Origin: Eumeta japonica | Lineage: Eukaryota > Arthropoda > Insecta > Lepidoptera > Psychidae | Length of the DNA: 64,000 nt | NCBI GenBank assembly: GCA_005406025.1 | Contig: BGZK01000001.1 | Location: forward strand, 2,108,001-2,172,000 | Direction of reading: 5' to 3' | Position numbers and translations under genes: made by a program | Notes under the pieces: model-generated | What the model was told of the DNA's origin: nothing | Database searches by the model: none | What the model saw: only the letters and a program-made list of their open reading frames with translations | Part shown: piece after piece, positions 36,527-49,059 of the stretch | How the letters are laid out: each line of letters starts with the position of its first letter | Position numbering within the stretch: position 1 is the stretch's first letter

Positions 36527-36749
36527 CATCTGTCCTATGTCAAGTTTTGATCACTGCATTATCCAAGTGATACCTACACTTGGATAATGTACTTGATACA
36601 GATACTAACACAATCTTTTTATTTATTTAAGCCATCCACGATGGCTCGACGAGGCTCAGACTGTATGGGTATGAGTGTCTGTGTCAAGTATATTATCCAA
36701 GTATATCACTTGGATAATGCTGTGATGAAAACTTGACACAGGACAGATG
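36527..36749. mobile_element. Hairpin MITE with ~75 bp arms and nested palindromes
   Basis: The left arm (36527-36602) reads CATCTGTCCTATGTCAAGTT, then GCATTATCCAAGTG and CACTTGGATAATG, then TACTTGATACAGA. The right arm (about 36677-36749) is its reverse complement with few mismatches. Each arm also contains its own inverted pair, ATTATCCAAGTG/CACTTGGATAAT, so hairpins nest within the large hairpin. The loop is about 75 bases. Similarity between the arms is high, suggesting a fairly young insertion or selection on the fold. Confidence 0.85.
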
Positions 36750-38869
36750 ACCACTCTCAGCCATTTAGAAGGTCGTTAACATATATGGTTCCCATATTCA
36801 TATTCCATTCCCGGTCGTGACTTTTTTGCAGTGCCGGTGCGGATGCCAATCTTCGTCATCGTTTGGAAGTTGCTATTGTTTTATTTTGTAGGTGTTCATT
36901 TCTTATAAAAAGTGCCTATCTTATAATAAATCATGAGGTGATCTACTTCTATGAAAATATTGGTTACATTCCGTTCCGCAATTTCTACTATTCGTACGGA
37001 TAAACAAACAACGAGATACTCAGTTTCATTTATATCTACGTATACCTAAGCATAAGCAAAAAGCTCGCACACAATTTTATTCTGATATTGATAAGCTCAT
37101 AATTTTGTTAATAACGATTTCTTTGTTTTATTAAGAGTAATTTGTCATGTAAAAAATGGCGTCATCAGCAACCTAAAGCAAAAATTTAATATAAATTAAA
37201 ACGAACTCAAAATGCAGAAAGACTTAAGGTATTTCTACAAAACAACCCATATTTTCTCAAACGAAAAAAAAATTTATTCTAAAATATAAACATTTCTGTG
37301 GCTAGTCCAGTCATAGACATATAAGTACAGTCTTTTTGTGACCGAATAAGAAGTTAGTACAAGTCGATATGGTTTTGTTGATAGTCAGCTTAATTACATA
37401 ATTACAAGGTCATGTTTGTCGAGGTACATGCAGTCTTTGACCAAAAGCGCTTACAACATATATTAGAATTCAAATCACGCATATACAGTTTGTCGAGCAC
37501 GGGTTTTCTCTTTTTTCGCGATCTACCATAAGACGCTGCTAATGAAATACAGTTTGGAAAAATCATGTGTTTTCAAAATTTCTTATGAACTGATTTCGAT
37601 ATGCAGGCAGCTGCTGGCACCGACTCCACATAAAAGCTGCCTAAACAATAATTGTAAATATTTAATTAATAAAACTGTGTATTTACTTTACTTTATAATC
37701 ATTAATTTTTGCCTATTTCAATAAAAATAAATTGGCTTTGCAATATATGACGTTATAACTAAGCATGTAGTATAAAAAATGTAAGTAAGTAAATCTAATA
37801 TATATTTAACTAATTTAGGTAAGTTATTTAGGCTTCTTAAAAGATTATTTCATAGGCCATACCTATACCTATCTTAAGAAGTTCCAAGAGAAAAAAGACA
37901 AATAGGTAACTTTGATGAGCACTTCCAAGTCATATCCCCAATTGGCATTATGCAGTTCCCTTAGTTCGCTCAATCACCACTTTTGAAGCAATAATTAGCA
38001 TACACTTCTGTCGAAATTATGTTAAATATGTAATAAGTATTGTAACGGATACATTTCCAGTTACTTTTTTTTCTGCATTTTCATTAATCGTATTTTTTAT
38101 TTATACGATATTTTTATTAATTCTCTTTCTCGATACCCTTTTTATTATAAGCCTTGCTTTTAAATTTTAATTAATTTTCCTATGAGATAGAGACAATACT
38201 CACTTGGTTTTTGTCTGTCTGTTTATTTTATTAATTTGGTAATTTGGTACATTAATTTTGCAACAGATTTTAGTTTGAAAAATTAAGTGTATATGAAAGA
38301 GTGAAAAAAATGAAGACCACAAAGCCGAAAATAATTCTTTAAATAAAAAAGTGATGTATCTATCACGTTTTTAAAACGGTCGAAAAGTATAAAATAATTT
38401 CTGCTAGCCCCGTATGGGTAAATTCCTTACCTTATATAGATTGTCATGAAAAATTGTGATTGCAAATTTTTAAAAGCCATGACAACAATTTAAAATGGAA
38501 AGCCGTCGGTCGTTTGCACATGATTTCAATATCATTAACTCCTAAAAATCTAAATCAGTATAGCAAATATTCTAATTCATTTTTTCAAAGCTTAGTATCT
38601 ATAAAATTTGGTTCCTGATACATAGTTGCATCGCTATTCAACCTAAAATATGTTCTTACATTTTTTATATATATTAGACCTGATTCAGTATTTCAAAAAT
38701 TCTAAGAAATATTAGAATGTTACAATCTAAGAAACTTCATTCCTAACTTATGTATTGTATATGACAACGGGTACAGTTCAGTACCCGTACTACATAAAGT
38801 TGTGCTATAAAAAGTGGTAAAAAACCATATAAAAAACACACACCTACCTACCTGTTCCGATTTACATAA
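36750..38869. other. AT-rich non-coding DNA
   Basis: Nothing recognised. The donor-like site at 38852 belongs to the island to the right. Confidence 0.45.
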
Positions 38870-39470
38870 TATTTTGAATATCAAAGCGACGGCGACGACG
38901 TCGACGCCGCCCCACGGCACCCGCCATTGGCCCGCGCCGTCACCCTTTCGCCGTTCGCGAGCCGCGTATGTAAATGCGAGCAGTCGCGGGCCCGCGATTT
39001 GCGTGCGCCGGCGCCGCGTCGACCTGGCCGGAGGGGGGCAGGGCGCCGGCGACCCGCCAAAGGGTTGGCCCCGCACGTGCGCCCTGCTGCCGCGCAGTGC
39101 GACCCTCGTGATTTATAATCGCCATTGTCATTTGTAAATTATTCCAGGCGGCACGGTGACGCGTGTTTAATTTAAAAAATACGATGATATATGGGCCCGC
39201 TTTATACCTCTCATATTAACGTGTACATAGCGCGGCGGCCGTGGCCCGTGCAAATCGACGTGCCCCCGTAATGACCGTTCGGCGGCGCGAACGCAGTCGT
39301 AAATGCCTTTATGGCGCGGGTCGCGTGTCGCCCGGATTGTCGCTTTATAATTGGTACGCTTTAGTTGCCCGACTGCCTTGTCGCGCGACGACGAACGGAA
39401 TTTTCGGACGAAGGTCGAAGCGCGTCCCCGGAATGTGACGTTGACGCGCTTTTCGAAGATGGCCGCCGCG
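38870..39470. promoter_or_regulatory. Large GC-rich island (two blocks)
   Basis: Block one (38880-39120) is CGACGG-rich with TATGTAAATGCGAGCAG. Block two (39225-39470) carries AATGCCTTTATGGCGCGGGT and CGCTTTATAATTGGTACG. Between them TTTAATTTAAAAAATACGAT is AT-rich. A donor-like CAG|GTAGGT on minus at 38852/38851 exists, but no upstream Met or acceptor was found. Open frames lie on both strands. Confidence 0.45.
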
Positions 39471-39684
39471 TCTACGGCGAAAAGAAGCGAAATGAAAATT
39501 TTGATTTACTTATCGCTAACACAAAATACATGTTGCTTAATATAAAATACATATTGCTTAATACAAAGTACATATTGGTTAATGCACAACGGTTAACCAC
39601 GATTTCAATTTCCTCATATTGCTATAAAGATAGCGCTAGCGCTAAACGATATGGATGGTATTTCACGACATTCTTTTACTATTG

Positions 39685-39720
39685 ACTAGTCTTCGCCCGC
39701 GGCACAACCTACTTGGTCTT
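39685..39720 (-). mobile_element. Helitron-like 3' terminus, inverted
   Basis: ACTAGTCTTCGCCCGCGGC is the reverse complement of a ...GCGGGCGAAGACTAG|T end. It is followed within about 70 bases by a short TTCCGA-type array. Confidence 0.4.
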
Positions 39721-41079
39721 AGAAGCAGTTCCTTCATTTCTACACCAACCGCTATGAACCATGATCACGCTTCCATGCCGCTCTTGATTTCAATTTTATT
39801 CCAATTCCGATTATAATTTATTAATTAAGTTAAACTCTACTTGTATTTTAGCATTGAATTTAACACGTTTAAGTAAATAATTTTGAAACAAAAATGCCTT
39901 CGGATAGAAAATATTGCCACTTCTCTGTGAGGAGAGAGAATTTATGATAAAAAATATGAAAAAATGTATACAAACTGCATTGATCAAAAATAACTTTTAA
40001 TTGAAAATAAACATTAGTATTATTAGAATTTAACTGAAATAGTCATGTTAAAATTCTACATTTTCTTTTATTTATTCACTTATGAATAAAGGCGACACGA
40101 ATCTAATATCGCTTCCCTGTCAGCTATAAATACGTTGAAACCTACAACACAACAAATAGTAAGCAATTTCGCTGTTCTTACGATTTAAAGTATGAAATTG
40201 AGTTATCCTAATGAAGCTTTTATTTTGATCAACTCGCCAATGGGTTAGTCGCGGAAGCGTTGTCAAAGTCGGTTGTCATGCTTTGGCCAAACAACTTCTC
40301 ATTCATCTGGTATGTATTTACATAAAAAACATATCAAAAAAAGTTTTAGATATTATCATACAACTTTATCAAGTTTGTTCGTATGCGATAATCAATAAAT
40401 AATATTATTGATTTTGTTATAAAGCATATCCATTTTCTGGTTTTGGCAATATATACATCGAAAATATCACTCCCTGGTTTTACATAGATAAGGAGTTGAG
40501 AGCTCATCAGGGAAATGAGATTTAATTTGATGCCAATTCATTTTTTTTTTATATAGATCTACAGTTAGAAGTTATTCGCTTGTTGTTCGAGAAATCCTTT
40601 CTCATAGAAGTCATCATGCCTAATCAAAAAGAAAGGTTTCATAGTAAATCAGAAATATTAAAAGAAAAAGCGTAAAAAGTAAAGAAAACGTTATAGCATA
40701 AAATATGGACCGACAAGAGTAGCCGTTAATAAAGAAAAAAAAATTAACAAAAATGCTTAAAAAGAATAGCTATGGGAGTAACCTTATGTTAACATGGAGT
40801 TGAAAAAACGTTGTATTTATCTTAATGTTGTCTGGTCTATTTAAGATTGAATATGTTGTTGTGAATTCTTGACACCTTGTCACTACTCGTACCAATAATC
40901 AACAAAAAAATAAATTCGCTTTATATGTAATATATACAGAAAAGATTCGATCATGCACCTTTTCGAAAATATTCATAACTTTTTTAGAACAACTTTGTCA
41001 AAGTAACTGCAACAAAAGTATATCATTGAGTATATACTCGTTAATAATATAAAATAATATACACCCAATCCTAATAAAT
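39721..41079. other. AT-rich non-coding DNA
   Basis: A short hexamer-register patch at 39765-39812 follows the inverted Helitron-like end. The rest shows nothing. Confidence 0.45.
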
Positions 41080-41215
41080 GCTCGGCCAGATTGCAAGCGC
41101 AGGCGCAATCAGGTCGCGGCGCGACGGGACGAACTCTAATCAGTGCAAGTTCGCGACTGATCACACCTGTTCAAAGTAGATCACTGACCGGTCGCGCGGC
41201 ACGCTAAGGTACAGT
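41080..41215. promoter_or_regulatory. Small GC-rich island
   Basis: GCTCGGCCAGATTGCAAGCG then CAGGCGCAATCAGGTCGCGG and CTAATCAGTGCAAGTTCGCG. It contains two ATTGCA/TTGCGC-like cores. Function not known. Confidence 0.3.
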
Positions 41216-41404
41216 ACCCACGCATCAGCTGTTCTAACGTTGCCAGTAGGTACAACATTTTTAAGTATATGTTCTAAGCTGTTTTTGTCAGAAACAGCTA
41301 CTTCAATAACTATGGTTTCCCCGGCAAAATTGTTTTCTAAGAGGACGAGATTATAAATATTTCCGAAAAGATGTATGATGAAATCCGTTCTATATATATG
41401 TTCT

Positions 41405-41650
41405 GGTTTTGATTCTGATACGACGAATCGATCTTGAATCTCCACCGATTCCGGTTCTGTCTCTATTCAAATTCAAATAAATTGTTCCAAAGGAACACAA
41501 CAACTCTTCCACTGAAAACACACTTTTGCTATTTTTTTTTATCGCAAAACGACCTTGCTTCGCTTTTGTTTTCAATCCCGGTCCTCACAATTCTGATCCC
41601 GGATCGGTGTGGAACTTGACTCTCACTTGGATATTGCTGTTACCAATAAC
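41405..41650 (+). repeat. Diverged 6-bp-period array
   Basis: Hexamer-register GATTCC/GATCCC/TTCTGA motifs occur in two blocks (41405-41465 and 41572-41650). A degraded Helitron-like end lies just right at 41690-41722 (CGAAGCCGCAGTCGACTGTT-AG). Confidence 0.5.
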
Positions 41651-41730
41651 CAATAAGTATAAAAAAAATTAGGAATTCGTTCTGTTTTCGCGTAAGCGAA
41701 GCCGCAGTCGACTGTTAGATAAAGTATAAT

Positions 41731-41830
41731 AAATCAAATCAAATCAAAAATATCTTTATTTCGTAGGTAATAGAAATTACACTTGAAATGCGTCATAAGC
41801 AACTGTTTTCGACATTGATATACTTTAGTA
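41731..41830 (-). mobile_element. LINE 3' end with AAATC tail
   Basis: A short run of AAATC repeats is followed by AAAAATATCTTTATTTCGTA and GGTAATAGAAATTACACTTG. This is the inverted form of the short-repeat-tailed 3' ends common for CR1/Jockey-type LINEs in moths. Only the terminus is recognisable. Confidence 0.5.
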
Positions 41831-42454
41831 TTTACTATACATTATCTATCGCAGGCAAGTGTGCCTGTATATTAAAAAACGAATTGTAAATTGGACCATC
41901 TCGAGTTACAGGCGCAAAAATGGACAAACAAACTAAAATGATGAGTTTTGTAATATGCAAGAATTAATTAACTATTAATAGAAAGCAGGAATTAAATTCA
42001 GAGACAGGCACGACTGATCGTTGTTTTGATTGACGTGTCGATAGCAATCATTTATAACTTGCTACAATATCGTGATGCACTCTTGGGTGAAAAAAGTTCA
42101 TCAACCCCATTTCCCGATGGGATTGATAAAATTAAATATGGACTGACAAAAATTGTATTTTTAAGCCATCTTCTCAATAAAAATTATATATAGGAGATTT
42201 CAATGAACCAATTTTTATTTTGTTATTAGGTGTTCAATATCGGTAAGGCTATTTTTATTATATGGATTAGTACGTATATATTAGGAATAGCATCATATTT
42301 ATACGCTTGCAACAAAGTTTTATTAAAAAGAAACTTCATTTTAAAAGATGCTGATAATAAAACAATAATAATCCTATTAAATTGAATACATTTTTAAAAA
42401 TACATGCTAAATATATAAAAGGAAAATTGTACGCGTTATCTTGCAACCGAAGCA

Positions 42455-42487
42455 AGTTTTAATCGCTAAGCTGCGAACGACATAGCT
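42455..42487 (+). mobile_element. Degenerate Helitron-like 3' terminus
   Basis: TAAGCTGCGAACGACATAGCTAG followed by T keeps the CTAG|T end, but the preceding stem is decayed. Confidence 0.3.
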
Positions 42488-42769
42488 AGTTATTATTTTA
42501 TTCTCTAATAAAATTTGTACCAGATATTGTAAACACAGAACTATACGACGATTATATATTAACACCTATCTGAATCCTTATATATATATATATGGTTTCT
42601 TTGTCGTCTGCTTTTTCTCAGCTCCAATTTGAATTCCAATAATTTATTTTAGATGGATCTCAAATTCTTCTCCGCCAACTTTCACCATTTCGGAGGTACG
42701 GAGCGAGTTGTGGTTTCATTTGAACAAAATCGTAAAGTCATCGGTCAATCCACTCGCTGTCGAAAACGG

Positions 42770-43245
42770 ATTTTAATATTTTTTGACTCGACCGGCAGGT
42801 AGCGCCCAGCTCGCGGTGCGGGGACAAAACCCGACTACCTACATAATATTGATCCTCTGACATAATAAAGTACGACTTCATTCTCATTCATCTCTCCACT
42901 GTTATGGCTGTTTGCGAAAGCCGTATTTCGCTTACGGAATCTCGCGAAAAATGTCAATATTTAGCGAGGCCGGCGCGGGGCAGAGTGCAGTTAATACACG
43001 GCGCTCCCGCGGGACGCGCCGGGCCCCTCGCCGGCGGGCCGGTACCCACTCAAGTCTCGACCGGACCGTACGATTTGGACTGGCCTTTTTGCAGGCCGTT
43101 ACAAATACATACTTTTAACAATTTCTGGGGTTTTCGTGTCAGATTTTATTTATCTTACTATCGATTCGCGCTTTGGTCAGATCGCCCTCGATCAGGGTCG
43201 AGAGCCTTATGGTCCAAAGCTGATACTTTTAACCGCAGGGGTACC
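42770..43245. promoter_or_regulatory. GC-rich island
   Basis: GAGGCCGGCGCGGGGCAGAG, GTTAATACACGGCGCTCCCG and CGATTTGGACTGGCC lie in an island ended by the 43246 hairpin. The 124-codon + frame (42904-43278) has no splice support and an overlapping rival frame. Confidence 0.4.
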
Positions 43246-43312
43246 GCCGATTTAATTTTCTTTCATTTAATTATGTAATTAAATAAATTAAATGAAAAAA
43301 AAATAAATCGGC
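43246..43312. repeat. Hairpin, ~27-base arms, at the edge of a GC island
   Basis: GCCGATTTAATTTTCTTTCA then TTTAATT pairs with AATTAAATGAAAAAAAAATA then AATCGGC around a 12-14 base AT loop. It sits at the right border of the 42.77-43.25 kb GC island. Confidence 0.65.
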
Positions 43313-43564
43313 TATTAAAATCAATATTTAAATAATATTATTCATTTATATGGTAGGTACTACCTATTAAAAAATATGGATTTCATTATTTTTTTCATTT
43401 TATATCTACATGATGCTATTAAGGCGTAAGAAGACTTACAATGAAACTGTGAATATCTTGAATTTGTTTTCTTGAAAGGTTGTCTTAATTTATGTCTGTA
43501 TTCTGTGCACTTATAAAGTAAGAAACCTTTTAGGGTCTTTAAAACAATTTTATCTGTTTGCTTA

Positions 43565-44190
43565 TTTTCAGGGTTCCGTAGCTGCAATGAAAAAACAAAA
43601 CCCTTACAGGATCACTGACGTATCTGTCTGGCAATTCATCTGTCACAGCCAATTTGCTCTGAATTTATTAGACCGATTGAGTTAATATTTTAGTACATAT
43701 ATATATATGCGCGTAATCCAAACACGAATGTATGACGTAAAGAAATGAATTTTAAATATGAGGGTCACTTTTTGAGGATAAATTAGAAAAAAAACAAGTT
43801 TTGTAAACTGTGACATATTAAGTGTAATCACTGAAAGTGAATGGTTTAAAAGTTATTTAAAAAAAAGAGGAAAATTTTCTATTCCTTATTTATTGTCGAA
43901 AGTATTATACCTAAAATTTTGAAAGGTACAAAAAGTAGTTCTTTACTTAAGGATTGCAGAAAAACTGAATTTAGTTCTATACTTTTCTCCGTTTCGGTTG
44001 GTTTCAATGTCCACTATAAACTGATATTCACTATGTACGTGTATGCATACTTAGCGTGTTTTTTTTATTATTTTAGCTTTATTGTAAAAGCAGTAATACA
44101 TACAAGCGTTAAGTTAGGTGTGATTATAAGGCAAAATTAAGGGAACAACAAATAAAAATCGGCCAAGTGAGCGTGGGGTTGGCGCTAAAA
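43565..44190. mobile_element. Fragments of the same GGGTTCCGTA / GGCCAAGTG family
   Basis: At 43565 TTTTCAGGGTTCCGTAGCTG, followed by ACCCTTACAGGATCAC, is the reverse complement of the 3' end of the 52.5 kb element. At 44154 AAAAATCGGCCAAGTGAGCG resembles its 5' end in forward orientation. These are probably two truncated copies or a rearranged one. The DNA between is AT-rich with no recognisable gene. Confidence 0.5.
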
Positions 44191-46819
44191 ATCTGCAAAT
44201 GAACGAATGAAAATAACTTATTTTAGGTACTATACACAAACATATTGTGCTTGTAGTAACAGAATCTTCGGTGAGCGAGCCCAACTTGCACTTGACCGAT
44301 GTTTTACGCAAACTCAATGGGGTTTTGGCAGTTGTATTTATCGTAACAAAAAAGTATGTGAGTTACCATTGTGCCCCCTTCACTGTATTTTAATTAGTAC
44401 CGATTATTACTTTAAATCTATAGGCTTCATGCACAACACTATAGTCGCGCTGAGTTCGTAGAGTTGAATGTGCTGATTTTATTATTACTAATAGGTATAT
44501 TATGTAATTTTGTGGGCTATATTTTGTTGTTATGACAAATCAAGAAAAATATGGAAGATTTTCATTGCATTTGCATTATTTTGAATCAACTTTTTTAACT
44601 AAAAACCTTCAAAACCTTTTTCGCCCTTTCTCTATAGAGGAATTCAAAAAACTGCCCTTACGATGTAACTTTCTCTTTCAATTATTTTATTGTTTTAAAA
44701 TAAAAACGATAATAATAATCGCAAAGAGCTACATCGAGAAAATAAAAGACAATAAGAAACTTTAATGAAATAATCTAAAAAACATTTTTTATTTCTGAAC
44801 TACGTATAATTCCAGTTAATGCATTTACATAAATAAGTAAGTACATTTAGTGTAGGAATGTTATACACCTGGTTCCTTCTTTTATCACTCATATAGTAAT
44901 ATATACATCTATCGCTTCTTCCGGCATTTGTGTAATTTACTACGCAAAAACAGCGTAGCTCATTTGTAACTTTGTCTGCAAATGTCTAGCGCATTGCCAT
45001 TTTTGTCCACTGCTAACATTGCAAACGATTTTGTTTTTCTCACCCTTTGAAGTAAATAAACGTGAAATTTTATTACATACCTTATGCGTTTTAATAAACA
45101 AATAAGTAGACTACAAAAAAAATAGACTGTAACAGCACCAAACGAGACGGCAACACCAAATATTTTCTCAAAAAGTGTGTTTCGTTTATCTGATCTTAGT
45201 CATCAAATAGAATTTATGGTTGTTTTTTCATATGAGCTTCAGATAAACATCCTTTAAGAATAATCAAGTCATAACTTTCTCTTTATAATTCCGCAAAAAT
45301 AAGTTCATTGAAATAGGCAGAGGATAATGAAGGTCTCTCTTGGTACGAATTCTTACGTACATATAGATATATTTCAACACAGAACAAAAAAATCAGGATT
45401 TGGCTGTGTCGTGGACACAGTCGTGTATTTTACGAGAATACTTGTATGTAACGAATATTTTTTTTGAGCGAATTTATATGTATTTTTGGAATACTAAGAG
45501 GTCCTTCGGAATTCGTGTAGTTATAAACGTAGTAGCAAAACCTGCACTAACAACTGCTAAATGTGTCTTTAATAAATAATAATCAATGTTCGCGCACAAT
45601 AGATGTCTATACAGTCCAACGTTGATATAAAAGGTCAACTACTTGCATAACCTCGATCGCCCTAGTTGCAGGTGTACTGGCGCCGTCGTTGATCTATCCG
45701 GACGCCTTCATTCTTTTACGTCCCCTGTAGTCATATAATGTTTTATGAACATGCCTGGATTGTTTTTGAAAAGCCCTTTTCGACCGAATTCGATGTTTAT
45801 ATTTTTATCTGGCTTTTTAATGATTATAGGCCGATAATACATTACTTATGTAATTTTTTACTTTAACTCTATACATATTTTCTGTAACTTGTTTCACTAA
45901 TATATTACATGCGTAATCAATAGATTTTAACAAGAGCTAACGATTGAAACTCAAACTAAGATAGTAGCTTCTCAAAGTGAAAATTTATATTTAAAAAAAA
46001 TGTGATTCGATGAAACGACATCAAAATATCGGTTCTTTCCCATTCACTGCGTGTGATGCTTCAAAGTGCTTACTAAATGTAACAAGTGACGTAATTAAAT
46101 TTTGGATGCAGTTGAGAGATACGTAACTGCAGCATCAAACTGTATCCCCCGATTTTGCTATCATCAGTTTTCTAATTGCCTCCGACTATGGAAGCAAATT
46201 TGAAGAAGCATACATGTCATATAGAGTATTATGTTCTGCGCACGTCAAAATCGTACCTAGTGGACTGTGCTGACATTGATTCATCGTTTCCTGAAAACTC
46301 ATCGATTTGTTATGCTTTTTGTTTTCGTCCAGTTTCCACTCCGGTCACTACTTCTTCGATCAAACCACAACTTCCTCATCTCACCTCTCATATTTATATT
46401 TCATGCTGCAGAGGAATTGCATCTCAAATGCGTTCATTCTATTTTCATTTGTCTTCTCCAAGCTAAGTTCCGAGCTTACTTTTACATACGTGAGGTGTGA
46501 ATAGAACTAAATCACGAATGCAAATCGCACCTGCTGCGAAGTTATATCGTCGCTATCCATAACTATATGCAAAACCAAATTCGCTTTTTTTTTTCTTGAT
46601 TTACTGTTTGTTTGTAATTGCCATCGTTCGTCAATACGCAACCCATCAGATGCATAAATTCTTACACTCAATCTCACTTCTTTCTTTCACGACATAAACG
46701 TTTATAACATGTTATAACTTTACTTATTACAATATTTCAAAGTTTGTCTCCCTTTCCTATACGAGCGTTATATGCTGACGTCATAATTTTTTTCCTAAGC
46801 CCGTTTTTAACCAAACAAA
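44191..46819. other. AT-rich non-coding DNA
   Basis: No exon. Three overlapping + frames at 46176-46504 shadow each other without splice or promoter support. Confidence 0.45.
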
Positions 46820-47060
46820 ATCAACATATCTTCCTCGCGCAGATTTTACCGGCGACACGAAAAAAAAATTAATATCAAAATCCGACGTTCGCGACGGACA
46901 AAAAATCCACACATTCAAATTGTAAGAAAAGGTAAAGGATGAAATGCCTTTTTTCGGCGAGTTTTACGTCGAAAAAAGGTCGTGAGACGCATGCGGGTCG
47001 ACTCGCATACGGCCTACCTGCCCGAAACCGCCTCCCAGGCCCAGCATCCGCAACAATATT
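46820..47060. promoter_or_regulatory. Moderately GC-rich block
   Basis: CGCAGATTTTACCGGCGACA, ATCCGACGTTCGCGACGGAC, CTTTTTTCGGCGAGTTTTAC (with an inverted echo GTCGAAAAAAGG) and GCGGGTCGACTCGCATACGG. No coding evidence. Confidence 0.3.
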
Positions 47061-47385
47061 CAGATTAAAACTTCTGCTTGATCTTCGTTGAATGAGAGCG
47101 CGGGATTGAGCTGTGAGACAGATTTTTAAATAAAGGTGAAGTGAAGCTAAATTGTGAAGTACCTGATTTGATGTTCAGAAAAAAACAACATTTCGTTTTT
47201 GAAAATACAGAGTGTTGCGTTGTTCCCGAGATTATTTCTTCGTAGTAAGACATTCTTTAAAATATACTTTAGAGATCAAACCCAACTTAAAACTGACCGA
47301 AACTCTTCGAATGCGTGAGTTTATTCAAAATTGATTGATGTAACTTATTATTTCATCAGTTATGATGTATTTGTAGATTTGAATA

Positions 47386-47452
47386 GCTAAAATGGCAAAG
47401 CTTTCAAACGCTTTAACTCGATTAAAGCGCTTGAAAGCTTAATCATTTTAGC
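47386..47452. repeat. 67-base hairpin with miRNA-precursor-like geometry
   Basis: GCTAAAATGGCAAAGCTTTC then AAACGCTTTAA pairs with TTAAAGCGCTTGAAAGCTTA then ATCATTTTAGC around a 5-base CTCGA loop, with a few internal mismatches. The AAGCTTTCAARCGCTTTAA core is nearly perfect. The loop is short for a typical pre-miRNA, so it may instead be a palindromic MITE remnant. Confidence 0.6.
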
Positions 47453-48334
47453 AAATCACAGGTCTGCATAACGTAAGCTCGAAGGCATGGATATTAATGA
47501 GGATTTTGGCCAATTATAGCCAATTTGAATTTTATTTAACAACTTGTTATTCTTAATTACTTTTAAACCTATGAGTTTAAAATGTATATTTTTGTGATCG
47601 CCTTTTAAAACCCTTCATTTTAACACCTCAGTCGATGAGTTTGGACGAAAATCTTTTTTTTCAAAACACCCAATTAGGGGTCAATAATTCGGTAATTTTA
47701 AATATATATATATGAATATATTTAATTTTAAAATATGCAGTGTCATTCACATTATCAAGACGAATTTAAAAATGTATAATTCATAAAAATCGAGTCGTTT
47801 AGTGGTTACGAAAGAACATATGACTGGACGTAAATACATACATACATGCATACAGGTCAAATGTATAAGTCTCCTTTTGAGCTTCGTTTCAAACTGTTAA
47901 AAATGTAAATGAATACGAGAGCAAAACATATGCTTGCAACTCCTAAGTTGAAAACACGCAAGGGTTTAGTACCTAATTAGTCGTTTTATGGACGCCTATT
48001 TTCGTTGTTATTATTAAAATTTCTGAGGAAATTATACAATTAAATTATATTAAAATGTGTAAAGGTCATAAAAAGCCTAATCATTGCGATAATGGATATT
48101 TAAACGATAACAATGGGTAAACATCAACGCGAGCAGAGAAAAAAAAAAACAGTTCTGAAGGATCTTTATCTTCTTATTGTTTTTCCGTAAAAGCGACAAA
48201 TTCAATCATTCATTTCAATTTTCAACGAGAACGACTGACAATTAATATCCTTATAAGTCCCTTTTTTAATATATTTTATGTGTGTACATATATGCAACTA
48301 TTATATATATTTACAGGGTACGCGATCAAAACGT

Positions 48335-48540
48335 TAGGCTGATTTACAGTCGTTATCTGACGAGCGGCCGCAGACGTAATGGCCGGCACGCGGCGCTGCC
48401 TCCTAATTGAGGAATATTTATCGGTCGATGTGGGACGACATCTGCGGGACGCTGCGCCCGCACACCCCGCCGCCCTCACCGCGGTCGCCACGACGCATCG
48501 TCGATGTGCGATTCGGATTTGTCTATTATGGTATTGTCCG
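48335..48540. promoter_or_regulatory. GC-rich island
   Basis: TCCTAATTGAGGAATATTTA then TCGGTCGATGTGGGACGACA sits inside GC-rich DNA. It shares the TTTATCGG core with the 28.8 kb island. Splice-like ACCGCG|GTGAGG and CCCGCAG|ATG on minus are not accompanied by a usable frame. Confidence 0.4.
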
Positions 48541-49059
48541 TAGCTTGATATAGACCGAGATAGATGCGTTTCTCGCTAACTTATAATGTCGATGATGTGA
48601 AGGGATTGTCTCGAAATGGCCGACTTGATGTCGCTGGTCGCGTAACTTTCGAAACATGTTACTTCTTTTTAACTAGGACTTTTAGATTACTTTGTAACAT
48701 TCCAGCCTTTTGGTCTGAGCCTCACTGTGTTTCTGTGGTTTTATTTTGTTTCTTAATAGAAATGTAATATATCTATTAGTAAAATGTCATTGTTATTCTT
48801 CTGTATTTTTGATATACTATACAGTTGTCACGTTTATTTGGTCAATATGCGTAATCGTAAGCGTTTAGCGCTGAAATCCGTTAAGTTTTGTCGATCTGTC
48901 GATCAATATTACACAAAACTGACTCAATGATTATTTTATACTCTGTAGTTTACAAAGATAAACTTTAACGCTCATAGTATTTTGCATTTCATTAACATCC
49001 GTACGTAACTAACGTACATCGATTTTCTATGCAATATTTCAACAGCCGTTCTTAATACA

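Noticed and set aside
38852..39076. Possible extra first exon with CAG|GTAGGT donor on minus
   Set aside because: The donor is good, but the in-frame upstream region has no ATG and no acceptor; the alternative ATG frame meets a stop before the donor.
42904..43278. 124-codon plus-strand frame
   Set aside because: GC-island shadow with a competing frame at 42912-43118 and no splice borders.
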